Shown: positions 1-19,934 of the stretch, in pieces
How positions within the stretch are numbered: position 1 is the first letter of the stretch
Layout of the letters: every line of letters starts with the position of its first letter
DNA from: Alnus glutinosa
Lineage: Eukaryota > Streptophyta > Magnoliopsida > Fagales > Betulaceae
Length of the DNA stretch: 64,000 nt
Reading direction: 5' to 3'
Assembly (NCBI RefSeq): GCF_958979055.1
Contig: NC_084894.1
Location: 1,865,001-1,929,000 of the forward strand
Program-made: the position numbers and the translations under genes
The notes under the pieces: generated by a model
What the model saw: only the letters and a program-made list of their open reading frames with translations
Database searches by the model: none
Told to the model about the DNA's origin: nothing

Positions 1-351
1 GAAACTATTTGCAGAGTGAAGTGTTCCATGGGATTCTCATTTCAGTTTCCAAACTCTCTGAATTCTCTATGAAGTTTTTCCCTTTTCCACATTCATATTC
101 ATTTCTTGTTAAGAAGCAGCAGAGCAACTTGATTCATGGCAGCTTTTGCTTGGATATTCTGATTTGAGTGAGAGATTGAGAACCAACTACAAGATTTGGA
201 AGGGGAGAGACAAAAGTCATCTTGGATTGTAGCCATTGATTCGATGCAAGATGCGTAGGATTGATTCACCTTTGGTCAAATCCAGCTTTGGCTCATTTAT
301 GGGGGAAAGGAGGCTTGGAAATTTGCATCTGTTTGACGAAGAGGACGAGAG

Positions 352-390
<39 letters not shown>

Positions 391-2699
391 AAAATAAATA
401 AATAAAAAATTAAAATAAAAGTAAAAAATAATATTTTATTGATAAAGGGAAAGGTAAAAAGAAGCTGCTGCGGAGTATTTTTTTTTAGAGGGAAACAAAA
501 AGTAGTTTTGTTCTCTACATTTAGGAAAAATGGATGGGAAGGGAAGGGAAGAGAAGCTGTTATGAATGCTCTTAAGAAATAGCTTTTCCCGTGCTAGATA
601 AATCAAGCTAGGGCATTGATGAGCCATGGGGTAAAGACACACCCGAGGGGATTTAGACACCGTCTGTTTTGGCGTAAATTTTTTTATTTTTATTTTTTAT
701 TTTTGAATATTTGGTATGGCGTAAAATATTAATGATCGACCATATGATTCTTTATGTTTATCATTAGAATATTGTGAAACTCTAACCACTTTCTGTAAAT
801 TGTAAAGATTTGATTTGATTTTTTATTATTATTATTTTCTTTTTAAATTGCTAGCTAGTTCATGCTGTGGAATGGGAGAATTTGACAATAGGTTGATTTC
901 AAGTTGAACTCCAGCTGTTTGAACAAAATGAGGAGAAATTGAAGAAGCAAAAGAAAGAGAAAAGAGATAAAAAATAAAAATAAAAATTGGGGTGGTTAAG
1001 CCTTAGAGGCTTATGTTCATTACTGTCAAGTGCCCTTATGAGTACTACATCTTTATTGTATTCAACCGTTTGAAATGGTTTTACAATGTAAGGTATTTAT
1101 AGAGAAGTTAAGGTGTGGTAAATATGGTTATGTTGGCTAAATAAAGTAAGGAATTTATTATAGGCCCATAAGAAAACCAAATCAAGGCTTAAGATAGATT
1201 TTAAATATGGTGACTGATTTTGAAGAGAACCTTCTTTGTTTAGTTGTCAGGCTGATGGTTGTTGCTACAGTTTACTCTTTGTGGAGAGAAAAATTCTAGA
1301 ATTTTTTAGGTGGAAAATACTGTAATATTGCTAGAACTCTCTTAGAAATTAAATTATCTTCAAGATTAGAGTTATGATTAACCTCTTGCATGGTTTTAAG
1401 CCATCTCCCATTATCCGGTGGTCAAATGATTTCTAAAAGTACATGCGAGAATCTTATGCATTTTGAATATGTGTTAATTTAATAAATTGAATTTTCACTG
1501 CCCTAATTTGGAGGATAACTTTATCCTTATTATCAGGTTTTTGAATTTTTTAGAAAATGTAAGAGTACGTTTGGGTGTACGATTTTTTGGTATTATATTC
1601 TATTATTCTTTACTATATTCAAAATTGTGAATACCGATAAAATTTATTTTTTGAAATTAAGTTTGGATGATTTAGAAAACCTGAGACGAAATTAAAAAAA
1701 GTTGAATAAAACTTGAGCATAATTCAATTCAAATTTAGAAAAACAATCTAAACGTGTATTTCAGAAATAATAAAATATAATAAAAAAAATGTCACTCAAA
1801 CATCCCTAATTACTGGTTGAACTTGAGGTTCAAAGGGTAGGGGTTGTGGTTGGCCCAAGTCACATAGGCCTTAACGATCCGACTACTTGGTTCTAGATAA
1901 GTTCTTGAAAGACCAAGTGGCAGCCCAATCCAATTAATTGGCTCCAAATCCATAGCATTAATTGGTCAATTATTCAATTGGGCTTGTTAAATTGACATTT
2001 GCTTTTACACCATGTGATTTTTATATGTATTTTTAATATAATTAATATATTTTAATTTACTAGATTGGGTTAGTTATTATTTTTAAAAATACAGGTAAGA
2101 ATCAAATATTTTAAAATAATATTAAAACATTTTATCAACTGAATTAATCTATGAAGGTGATTCAAATAATTCAAGATTGACCATAAGTTGAAATTAGTTG
2201 TGCGTATTGCATGCCGGCAGCTCTAGAAAGAGAGCAAATGCAAAACTCACATGTCTAAACAGAAATTTAAATTGCTCGTAATGTTACTTATACCATATGT
2301 AATACGAGCAACTAATTGTAATTAATTAGTCCAAATTTGTTTGTCCCCACCTTGTGAATTAGCTACACTTTTTAAGCATATGCAAATCATCCGAATATCC
2401 CATCATAGTTGACAAGTTGATGTACAAGTTTAGATATTTGAATTGTAATAAAAACAATTGTATAGAAGTCACGGTGGCACGTAATTCACAATGGTATGAC
2501 CAGTCAACAACGACGGTTGTTGGGTTGAAATGCCACTTTCATTATAGAGGGCAGAGATCAATTTGAAAAATTGACAGTAGTCTAGTTTGAATAGGTTCCA
2601 AGTCGAGAGGCTTTTTAAGATTTTTTAAGACTCAATTAACTAAATTAATTATTAAATTTTTATTTTTTATTATCTTAAACTCTTAAAATAATTAGTGTC
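1..2699. other. Left-edge non-coding flank
   Basis: I see no convincing coding region here. The first ~430 bases are less AT-rich and end in a GA microsatellite at 352-388, which reads as CT on the minus strand. CT runs are common in plant 5' leaders, so this could be the leader of a gene running off the left edge on the minus strand. A 45-codon ORF opening at about 245 on the minus strand is not recognisable. From 660 to 2700 the sequence is AT-rich spacer. Confidence 0.4.
352..388. repeat. (GA)n microsatellite
   Basis: A nearly uninterrupted GA dinucleotide run, seen directly. It lies next to the possible minus-strand leader at the left edge. Confidence 0.9.
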
Positions 2700-2707
2700 G
2701 TACCATG

Positions 2708-3878
2708 TAGGGGCGGAACCAAGATTTTTGGTTAGGAGGAACGAACTTGTATAATTTTATTACATCAAAGTACCTATTCGATTCGAAATTAAAATTTCAA
2801 ATTTTTATGATATCACAAACACACAATAGTATAAACTACTAGTAAAATAAACTAAGCATAATTTATAGGATTTAAGAAAAAGGATACCTTTGAACGTAGA
2901 CTCTTTCTCTTAATAAGATTTTCCAAAACTCCAAACAACAACAATAATGAAAGTCAAGTCATAACAATGTTATAACGTGAAAAGCTTAAATGATAAACCC
3001 ATTTAAAAGTCGAGACATATTTAACCAAATATAAGAAAGAAAAAGGCTCAGGGGGTGAGCCTCTACCTGAAATAAAGGAAATAACACATTCTAAGCTTGG
3101 TTAAGAGATATCTAGGTGCCAAGACCATGAATAGAGTAATAAAGTCCAGTATTTACAACAAAAAATTGTACAAAAAATCTATACTTGGAAACTGTAAAGC
3201 AAACTCCTTATCTATGACTGAGAATAAGTTTTTAATTTTTTTTTTCTATATGGGTTGACGGTTGACCGAGATAATTGAACCATAACCTTTCATTACAATG
3301 CAATGAAAATTTATAAACTAACTATATAAATCCAGAATCCAAGTGGGATTTCTATTTTCTACAGCCAAATACACTAGAAAAAAAAGTTTTAATTTTAAGA
3401 AAACTTTTCCAGATTCAGCTCCTCTAGTCTGCTCTTGTCCTTTTCCAGCCTCTGTCGCCGATACTCCTCAGTCCTCATAGCTTGACTTCGATTCGACCAC
3501 CATTCGACCATCATGGATTCATGGGGATGCCATGCGAGGGGGAAAGGGGGAAAAAGGAGATCATGGAGATGGCCAGGGCAGATGGGGTGTAGAGAGAGGC
3601 GTTGGGGGAGGGGATGCTACGCGTGGAAAAGGGGAAAAAGAAATGGGTGAGAGGGGTAAAAAGGGCAAAAAAAAAAAAACAAGTTGAAAGGGTCTGCAAA
3701 AAGCAAAAGGCTGGTAGAGGGGAGGAAGTGAGTGGGAGGAGAAAATATGGGATTAAAGTGGAAAGAAAAAATTTTAGGGGGGACAAAAAATAATTTTGGA
3801 GGGAAAATTTATAATTTTATATATTTTAAGTGAAATTTCAAAATTTTTGGGGGGACCACCAACATGGGTCTGCCCCTG
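2708..3878. mobile_element. Non-autonomous hAT-type element
   Basis: The ends are short imperfect inverted repeats, TAGGGGCGGAACCA on the left and CAGGGGCAGACCCA when the right end is reversed. Both sides carry the same 8-bp direct repeat, GTACCATG (2700-2707 and 3879-3886), which is the TSD length of hAT transposons. At 1171 bp there is no room for a transposase and I see none. The purine-rich ORFs at 3511-3793 on either strand are low-complexity and not believable proteins. Confidence 0.85.
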
Positions 3879-4141
3879 GTACCATGATTAATGACAAAAT
3901 ACATATAAGTCAAGGGTAGTCATGACCTTCGTTAGTTTTAAAATTATCTTCTATTTTTTACCCTTTATTCATATTTTGGTCATTTCCTTCCGTTCTTTAC
4001 CATGATTTTAAAGCTGAAATTTTGAGTTACAATTTGCCTCCTATTTTTAATTAAAATATTTTGCACGTTGTCTCATTATATTAAAATATTAATTAAATGA
4101 TTAAATCTATTATTATTATTTTTCACTTGTGTGTGTAGGGT

Positions 4142-4158
4142 GGGGGGGGGGGGGGGGG
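4142..4158. repeat. Poly-G tract
   Basis: Seventeen consecutive G, in the short spacer (3887-4258) between two transposons. Nothing else is visible in that spacer. Confidence 0.9.
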
Positions 4159-4258
4159 AACATGAAGGGACTTTATGGTTTTATATTGGATAATATTTTT
4201 CCTCCGAATATGCTATTATATATTCTTAGTTTTCACGAAGCAAACATTTGACACCTAA

Positions 4259-4892
4259 GAGCATTCCTGGTAGTCTCATCAAATTTTACTCACTAAAGTA
4301 GCTAAAACCCACTTTTCTCTATTCTGGTGAGCCATTTTTTAAAAATTCTCCTAGCAGCCTCACCATTTTAACTATTCAATATCACTATTCCATTTAAATA
4401 ATATTTTTTCAGATTTCTTTATTCTTTCTCTATTTAATCTTTTTATACACCTTCATCTTGAGATTAGATCATTGCTAAGAAATTTACAGAAGTTTTCATT
4501 TGCTTCTCAGCCAAATTCAAGAAAGAAAAAAAAAAAAAAGATAAATGAAAGAACCACAAAGTTTATGTCAAGGACAAAGAAACCTTCATGTCCATTAAAT
4601 AAGGACATCATCGCGTATGAGAGATTAGAGATGAGAGACGGGAGAAGAAAACAGGAGAAAAAAGAAAAAGAAAAAAAGTGTGTTGATCATCTAATTAGTG
4701 ATAAAGGAGAAACAAAATTAGTGAGAGAGTTGGTGAATGAATATTACTCATCAAAATTGGTGAGTATTTTCACTCACCAAAACTTTTTGGTTAAAGTGAT
4801 GAGGCTGTTGAAAGTGATTTTTTAGTGTTTTCATCAAATTGACTCACTAAAATAACTTTTTAACTATTTTAGTGTGGCTACTAAGAATCTTC
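4259..4892. mobile_element. Tourist/Harbinger-like MITE (diverged)
   Basis: The left end GAGCATTCCTGGTAG follows a TAA. The right end, reversed, reads GAAGATTCTTAGTAG, and both arms continue with related CTCACTAAA-rich sequence. The termini resemble the better-preserved element at 14900-15679 (GAGCATTTATAGTG). The TAA target repeat is one base out of register on the right, so boundaries are approximate. The open frame at 4472-4825 is lysine/arginine-rich read-through of the MITE and is not called a gene. Confidence 0.6.
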
Positions 4893-7800
4893 ATAAGAAA
4901 ATATAGGTTTTAAAGTAAATCTGTCTGCTTAATTAATAAAAGAAATCGATCGTACAAGACAAAATATAATCTTAAGATTATGTGAATTATAAAAACGCGA
5001 TTTGCTCAAAAGAGATGATCATATGTAATATTAATATCAATTATTTTATTTTATTTTTTTTGAAAACAGTCAAGCATCTCATATATAATATTAATATCAA
5101 ATTAAAACAACGTGCGTGGTCGAATCTATGCCATAGTGTCTATCCTATCCTATATGGAGTCGTATGGACTAGATTAAGAAAATCTTAATCTAAATGGTTT
5201 CATGCATGGCAAGCCCAGTCATCAATGTAATAGAATTTAACTTGTTAACTACAATGACAAATTGGTCCACGCCCCGTCGGATTTATCATTTATTTTACTT
5301 TTTTATTCTGTTAATAAATAATATTTTCAAATTTTTTATTTATTTATTTTATAATCAAGTGGGAAAAGCTTACAAAGGGGGGTTTTTCAACTTAATTAAT
5401 TCCACTAAAAGGACATTGCCTTGGCAAAATCTTGTCTGCACGTATTTTCCATTGACAAAATATTGGTCTACGCCCGGGTCAATGTCGATCGGTTAAAAGA
5501 CTAAATTTCATAATTTTGAGGCTGCCCTAAAAAGAGTCAAATTTTAGGCAGATTCATACGTGCGTAGTGCGTTGTTTAATGAAAGATGCAGACCATGCTT
5601 TGACCAAGCTTAGCAGGATAAGTTAAAATGTTTCCTATATATAAATCGTTTATAAAAGTGTAGTTTTACCTAAAAAATAACTAACGTGTGTGATATTTAG
5701 CATCCATGAATAATTATGATCCACTTATTCTACGTGGGCTAATCATATATCTTTCCAATGTAAGAAAGAGGTGACATATGCGCATTATCACTCGAAAAAA
5801 AGACTAGTCAATTTGTAATATTAGAGTTCTTTATAATCGCTAATAAAGTTCGGTCTCATCTAGAAACAAACCAACATGAGATTAATTAGCACCAATGAAT
5901 TCATTTATAATCTACCTGCTCTATATTGGCTATGTGAGATTTGAGAAAGAGGCGCTTGAAAAAAAACTGGCTAGTTCAAGTTACAATTCGAGTTTTCTAT
6001 AATCGCTTATAAAGCTCAGTTTTACATAATAAGAAATCAATATGAAATCTAACATCCACAAGCTCTTTTACCATCCATCCGCTCTATATGTACCAATCAA
6101 TTTTTTAATGTGGGACTGAGTTCTTACAAAAACTATAATTAACCCTATATATATATATATATAGAGGACATAAATTTCTTACAAATCGATTTGTAAGAAA
6201 TTTTCTACAACACACATATAAGATTGACAAGTATCCCTTGGCATGTGAGAATCACATGTTATTTAAATAACATGTACTTCTTATATGTATTTTTAATAGC
6301 ATTAATAAAAAACCATATGCTTCTCACATATTTAAAAGATACATGTCATTTTTATATGTGGGTCGTAAAAAATTTCCTATAAACCAGATTTTTCCTCCAA
6401 AGAATCTTAATTAAACTTATATGCTTTGGCCGCCGGCTGGAAATAAATTAATTTGCTTCAATTTTGGTGGCCGGGGATCTAGTCAGTAGACTCAGGACGT
6501 CTATGCACGCATAGTAGTACTATATATGCATGTATATATGACGCGAAAATAAATATTTGCATAATTCATTTTAATTTCTGGTTATTTTACATACGTCTCA
6601 CCTGGAGCTGATTAACACTTTCGATCAATAAGAGAAAAACTGCAAATTCAATATCTTATGGTTCCAACCAAACTTAATATTTGCAGACGATTTTTATGGA
6701 AGAGTTTTGCAATATTGGGTGGTCAAAAACCTACGTACCTTAATTGAATAAATTTAGAGTAAAGTACTACATGCATCGATCTAATTAGATGGATCTCGCT
6801 AGCTATGATTAATTATGAAGGAGCTTACAATTTTACCAATCAGAATATACGGATCGATCGAATTAATTCTTGGGTTATTTGTGAATTGCACAAAAGTAAT
6901 AATTAGTTGAAATTCAAACATTTTAATGACTGCCTTTTCTATTTAATTAAGAACCCACCTTATTGAGTGTCATGACTCTTGAGGGTGCCAAAAAAAAAAA
7001 ACAGCTTGAAGTTGATATATTCAATACAATTGTTCCTTTTACCAAACAATAGAATTATTGTCAACAAAATGACGGACTATGAACAACAATATTCTTTTAC
7101 AATATTCAATAAAAGTATGATACAAATAAAGTTCTCATGTCAAAGACTAAAATCATTCCAAAATTAATTAGGACAAAGAGGCTCCATTTCTTTATTTAGA
7201 GCCTTATCCCAATCCAATCACCTACCATTATGGGCTTACGTGGATATGACAAGTTCAATGGCTTACCTAATTATCAAGCTTTACCATGTTAAAGTGGTGA
7301 ACAGCCTAACAAGTCAGCTATACAGTTAATCTTTATAATTAAATATTGTTACTAGTTGTATAGGTGGATCTTATTGTGAAAGACTCATTATTGGACAAGG
7401 GAGCACACAAATCCTAAAAATGCAAGGTTAATTTGATTATATATTAATTACTAAAGTTCTCGAAAAAAATATATTTCCCTATCCAGACAGCTATTATTAT
7501 GGACTAGATCGACCTATGTATATACATACAACAAGTTCATTGGCTTCAAACTTAATCATCTCTAGGATTTTAAAGTGCATGATGTGAAAATTGGAATATA
7601 TATATATATATATATTAACAAAGATCACGGTATAAATATATTGATGGCTAGCTTGAGAAGGAAGTATATATATTGATTACAAATAATTTCAATATTGGTT
7701 TTTTATAATTAAAAATTTTCAAAAAATTTACTATTTTTTATTTTAAATAGTATTGCAAATAAACTAGTCCATATCATTGCCATTAAAAGGACAATAAATT

Positions 7801-8640
7801 TGAATCAACATCAACTAATGGGGCTTACAATCCACTGATACCCTTAATTGTATCAAATTCAATGAACCCAAGCAAAATTTGACTAAAAGTAAATAATTTA
7901 GGATCCGTTATATTAATCAATCACTACTCAAAACTGCGCCAACCAGTTTTGAATATTAGGGCATGCATTTTGCACCAGGTCGGTCTAACAATTAAGCAAA
8001 AATGTCATTCTTCTAGGGTCAATATCAGTATTCTTGACTTTTTGATTCTTTAACATGTAAAATTCTCCCTACGAAATTTTAAATAAGACTTCCTTTTTTT
8101 TTTCTTTTTTTTTTTTTGGTGTTTTTCTTCTTGTATTTTTGGCCATTGGACTTGTCACATATTGAAGATCAAGATCGAAGATCGATATACATGAGTAATG
8201 CTACATGCACGTTCTCCTTCTACTCCTTTAAAATTGATATGGCTTTAATTTAAAATCATAATTGAATTTGTGATAAATTACTATTAAATATTGATCCAAT
8301 TTTAATTTTAAAAACCACATTAGTCAGTTTTAGAAGATATAAGAAAACACAAGGAGAATATTTTAGCATTACTCATTAATGGATATATAAATGTTTAATT
8401 TTCTTTGTCGAGTGGCTCGTGCAAAATCCTGGCCATGGGATTTGACACTACTAATTGCTAATAATATATGAAGATATTCTTAGGTAGAATGGTAGTTAGT
8501 TTAATTGCACCCGTCATCTATATATGTGAATATAAAGTAAAATTAAATTCAAACTTAATCCTTTGCCGGCATTTAGTTTCCTGGAGTACTTGCGGGCTTG
8601 TTAGTTTGCACAATTGCACCCGTCAGTTTGAGTGATTCTT
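4893..8640. other. Upstream spacer of copy 1
   Basis: No gene is visible. The stretch 6421-6815 is recognisably related to 58838-59153 upstream of copy 5, with shared blocks such as GGGTGGT plus AAAAATCCTTAT-like and AATTAGATGGATCT sequences in the same order. It is therefore part of the duplicated promoter-side DNA. The remainder is AT-rich with short AT runs (for example 6147-6163 and 7596-7615). The element GCACCCGTCA occurs twice, near 8505 and 8616. Confidence 0.6.
6173..6202. repeat. 30-bp perfect palindrome
   Basis: The sequence from 6173 to 6202 equals its own reverse complement, centred on ATCGAT. A second perfect palindrome of 22 bp follows at 6254-6275, centred on TTTAAA. They may be remnants of a small foldback element; no TSD was found. 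Confidence 0.85.
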
Positions 8641-8643
8641 ATC

Positions 8644-8651
8644 TATAAAAA
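8644..8651 (+). promoter_or_regulatory. TATA box of GH1 copy 1
   Basis: TATAAAAA lies 54 bp before the ATG at 8698, followed by the leader GGCCTTGACGG...ACAATAACCAAAATCAGTG. This arrangement recurs at the starts of the other copies, which supports it as the family core promoter. Confidence 0.75.
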
Positions 8652-8697
8652 GGCCTTGACGGACGGTGCCTCCCACCCACAATAACCAAAATCAGTG

Positions 8698-16171
<7,474 letters not shown>

Positions 16172-16447
16172 TTATCAGCTATCAATATAATAATATTGGA
16201 CCGTTTAATTCCAATCAATAATTAAACTGAAGATATCATTTCTTCTCAATCTTTAAGCTCTTTAAATAATGTGATTCTTTTGTGTACAGACTCAAACGTA
16301 CGCTTGGTAAATAATAATCGCTTTATACATTCTACGTACATGCATGAGACGGCTCTTCCGCTTTCATGAGGAGTATTAATTATTCAATGCACAAATTCCG
16401 CCTTTGTTTCTTTTTGTCTTCTTCCTTTTTTTTTCTTTTTTTAATTT

Positions 16448-16479
<32 letters not shown>

Positions 16480-17335
16480 TTATTTGGCGCCTAATTCTGC
16501 AATTGGTGAGAGAATGATCCATAGGCTCCGATCTATGAGATTCGCAACATGCAAATTGATTTATGATTGGGTTCTAATAAAAATCGTAATAATGGTAGGG
16601 GCCGGTAATTGTAATGGCAGGATAGCTTGCTCGATATTGTTAAGGAAAGAAATTTTTTTTTTTTTTTTTTTTTTTTTGTGATAAATGTTGATTTGGATTT
16701 CATAAATTAAAAGATTTAGACAATTTGATTATGGTAGACTAAGGGATTTGTTAACCCTAATTTAAAGGATTTTTTCCTCATATTGAAAGATAATATAATG
16801 CGGAATATAAATAAGTATACACAAAGAATTACGTGGTTTGGTCTCTGAGGGATGTTTACAATATAACATACTTCTATTTTTATAGGAGAATTAGGACCTG
16901 TAGCTAGGTCACAGACTTTTATTCATAGAAGAATTAGCTAGGACCGTAGGTCACCATCTTCAACTGTAAATATGTGATAGTCTTCATCTGTAATTAGGTC
17001 ACAATCTTCAAGTATGATAGTTTTCAATTGTAACATCTCCTCAAACTCAATTTTATTTATTTATTTTTATAAAAAAAATTGGCCCGAAGACTATTGACGG
17101 GGCGGTTGGATTTGGCCGCAAAGTCGAATCTCGTTGCAAAACACCAAGGGACAGTCACCGTAAAATACAAAAGCCGGCAAAAAATAAAATAAAATCCACA
17201 GGATTACGTCCACATGATAAAGTTTAAAGCGCTACATTTTGTTTTTATGTTTTTAAGTAATGTTTACAATATTACATACTCCTATTTATAGGAGAATTAA
17301 GATCGAATTATTTGATAACCTTCAACTATAGCTTG
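16172..17335. other. Spacer after copy 1
   Basis: No gene. It begins with the 3' flank of copy 1. An AT run lies at 16456-16480 and a T23 run at 16653-16677. The part around 16795-17060, with a repeat of TTTACAATAT-ACATACT...ATAGGAGAATTA near 17265, looks like decayed retrotransposon LTR debris, but I could not set ends. Confidence 0.5.
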
Positions 17336-17658
17336 AAAAACTATGTACTCTTAGGCCTTCTGGTGCTATATAATCAAGAGTAATGATTCACTACCACCTA
17401 AATATATAACTTTTCACCACCTTGTCTATGTGGTAAGGTGGTCCCTCACCTTAATTTATTTTTAGAATAATGATTCAATGCCACCCAAATATACAATTTT
17501 TCACCACCTTGCCTATGTGGCAAGGTGATCCCCCACTACTTTTTGAGTTTTTTTATTTTTTAAAAATAAATTAAGGTGAGGGACCACTTTGCCACATAGG
17601 CAAGGTGGTGAAAAGTTGTATATTTAGGTGGTAGTGAATCATTACTCTTATTTTTAAA

Positions 17659-17701
<43 letters not shown>

Positions 17702-17940
17702 AAAAAGTAGTGGGGGATCACCTTGCCACATAGGTAAGGTGGTGAAAAGTTGTATATTTTGGTGGCATTGAATCATTATTCTATAATCAATGATATATAT
17801 TATGTCATATTGCATTAAATGTTACAACCTGCTTACTTATTTGTTAAAAAAGATAAAAAGAGAGATTTTTATAGAATTCTTTTTCTTTTCCACTAAATGT
17901 TGGCTTTCTTCAATGTCTTGCTTTTCTCGTGGGGTCAAGG
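17336..17940 (+). pseudogene. Relic of a further GH1 copy
   Basis: Positions 17341-17367 match 26 of 27 bases of the signal-peptide part of copy 3 exon 1 (CTATnTACTCTTAGGCCTTC...). A MITE interrupts at 17377-17781. Immediately after it, 17790-17925 aligns with copy 3 intron 2: TATTATGnCATATTGCATT, then further on a block ending TTCTTCAATGTCTTG. The rest of exon 1 and all of exon 2 are missing, so an internal deletion joined exon 1 to intron 2. This is a dead fragment of an extra unit between copies 1 and 2, most similar to copy 3. Confidence 0.65.
17377..17781. mobile_element. hAT-like MITE with a same-family MITE nested inside
   Basis: The outer element is flanked by the 8-bp repeat TATAATCA (17369-17376, 17782-17789). 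Its centre is interrupted by an inner copy at 17464-17647, in inverted orientation, with its own 8-bp repeat TTATTTTT (17456-17463, 17648-17655). Both copies have termini like AGAGTAATGATTCACTACC and internal CACCTTGCC-ATGTGGCAAGGTG stems. The inner copy is 184 bp, the same length as the solitary copy at 63069-63252. A poly-A run lies in the right outer half. Confidence 0.9.
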
Positions 17941-18460
17941 AACAATAGAAATACAATTCTTCTCAAATCAAGATTCCATCAAGCAATCAAGGCAAAAGTC
18001 AAAAAAGATAGAAAATGATTTATATAATGTTTCATATTGATAAATTGGTAGAAAATACATAAGCGGTAGGATAAAGCCATCTTAATAGGCTTATATAGTT
18101 CCTAAATTTGAAACCATAAAAAATAATAAAAATAAAAAATAAAAATATTTTTCAGTAAAAATAATACAAAATGACAACTTTTTTCTCGTAAACATTAGAA
18201 TTACGAAATTTTCATGAAATACAAATTAAATTATAACCCTATTAATAAGCTTTTAAACGTCATGAGATTTGTCTCAAACCAATGTTAGATTCAAAGGACA
18301 AGATATTTTTAAATAAAATAAATCTTAAAAAAATTAATAAAACTGACCCGCATTAAGTAGTAATTTAAGAGAGAGCTGGACAAGAATCTTTGGGTGTCAT
18401 TTAGCTTCCTTTTTTTTATTATTACGAGTCATTTACCTTTTCTTTCTTTCTTTTTTGAGC
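17941..18460. other. Spacer upstream of copy 2
   Basis: AT-rich, with no gene or transposon that I can delimit. Confidence 0.5.
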
Positions 18461-18470
18461 GGCACTTGTC

Positions 18471-18560
18471 TATAAAAGGCCTTGACGGTGCCTCCCTCCA
18501 CTAATAACCAAAATCAGTTTGGGATTTCAAGGCTATCTACATTCTACTCCTTTATAAAAG
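18471..18560 (+). promoter_or_regulatory. Duplicated core promoter of copy 2
   Basis: Two successive copies of the family core promoter and leader are present: TATAAAAG at 18471-18478 and again at 18553-18560. Each is followed by a GGCC-TGACG-TGCCTCC leader and the start-proximal GGCTATCTAC. In the first copy the ATG is destroyed (ATCAGTTTGGGATTTC); the second keeps ATG at 18608. The tandem duplication is about 80 bp. Confidence 0.75.
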
Positions 18561-19189
18561 GCCCTGACGTACAGTGCCTCCTTCCCATATAATAACTAGA
18601 ATCAGCAATGGCATTTCGAGGCTATCTACCACTCCTTGGCCTACTGGTCTTTGTTGGCTCATTAATTAATAAAAGCATTGCTGTTATACCAAGCCATAGC
18701 ACTGCTTCACTCAACCGGAGAATTTTTCCGGAAGGTTTCATTTTTGGAACGGCATCGGCGTCTTACCAAGTAAGTCCTACGTGTTTGTATTATAATAGGG
18801 CTTGGGTTTCATAAAGTGTCCTGAGATGTCAAGCAAGCATAACGCATATATCTGCATCTTTGTATATATGCCAATTTATTTTTAAAATCCAGTATGAAAG
18901 TGCAGCAAATGAAGGTGGCAGATGACCAAATATATGGGATACTTACGCCCATAGATATCCAAGTCTCTCTCTCTCTCAAAGTATGAGTTACCAATATTGT
19001 ATGCAACATTAACCTATAGAAGTTAATTGGCTCGAGTAGTAAGTCACATAAGTGCATACAATTTATTACGGCCATGACTGTAGGCAAAAGTCTAGATTTT
19101 ATTTGATCTGTGTGGAGAAAGTATTTTACACGGTGTTCTAACTTCGAAGGATCTAGTCAGATGCCCTGATTATATGTATTGTATGTGAT

Positions 19190-19695
19190 TGTTAGGAAAA
19201 TTATCATCCCTCAGGCAAATGTGCCTATACTCGAACCAGGGCCCAGTTGATATTGCTGGCCCAACTTGACCCACTCAATCATTAGGGCCTAACAGAGTCC
19301 TATAACATCTTGAAGGCTATATTTGGAACACATGTGATAAATATATTATCTCATGAGGAGTAAGTGTCCCACTTTCCCACTCTCCCACTCAACCTCTATC
19401 TCATCCCACTAAGGGTCCCACTTAGCCATGACATGAAGGTGGAACAATGCGGTTGAGAACTATGTGCCTATAAATAGGCTGCTACCCCAGGTACAAAATA
19501 CACTTTGAATATGTGCTAAAAATATACAAAACTCTCGACTCTCGATACTCTCCAAAATTGCCCACTGACTTAGGCATCGGAGAGGGGACGTCGGGAGACC
19601 CCCCCTCTGACGCATTGTTTGTTCTTCCTTGCAGATTACGAAGAACATGGCGAATCAAAGATCTACACGTCACCGGACTGAAAACTGTTCTAACA
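19190..19695 (+). repeat. Left LTR
   Basis: 506 bp, TGTTAG...CTAACA. A plausible TATA box, TATAAATA, lies at 19469-19476 and would drive the element transcript. Confidence 0.95.
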
Positions 19696-19934
19696 GTTTG
19701 GCGCCGTCTGTGGGAACGACAAATCGTTCCTTGCAAAAAAAAAAAATCAGAATGGTGACTTGCGATCATATCACGTCTCTCATCAACATAAGCGAATTCG
19801 CACAGATCTGGGCTTACATGCAACAAATATGACAGATTTATTCTCAGTTGGCACCAAATCGAAACTCACCCCATCAAAAATGAGGCAATTAAATTTACGA
19901 CTTCTTGAAGATCTACTGCTTCATGGGTGCAATC

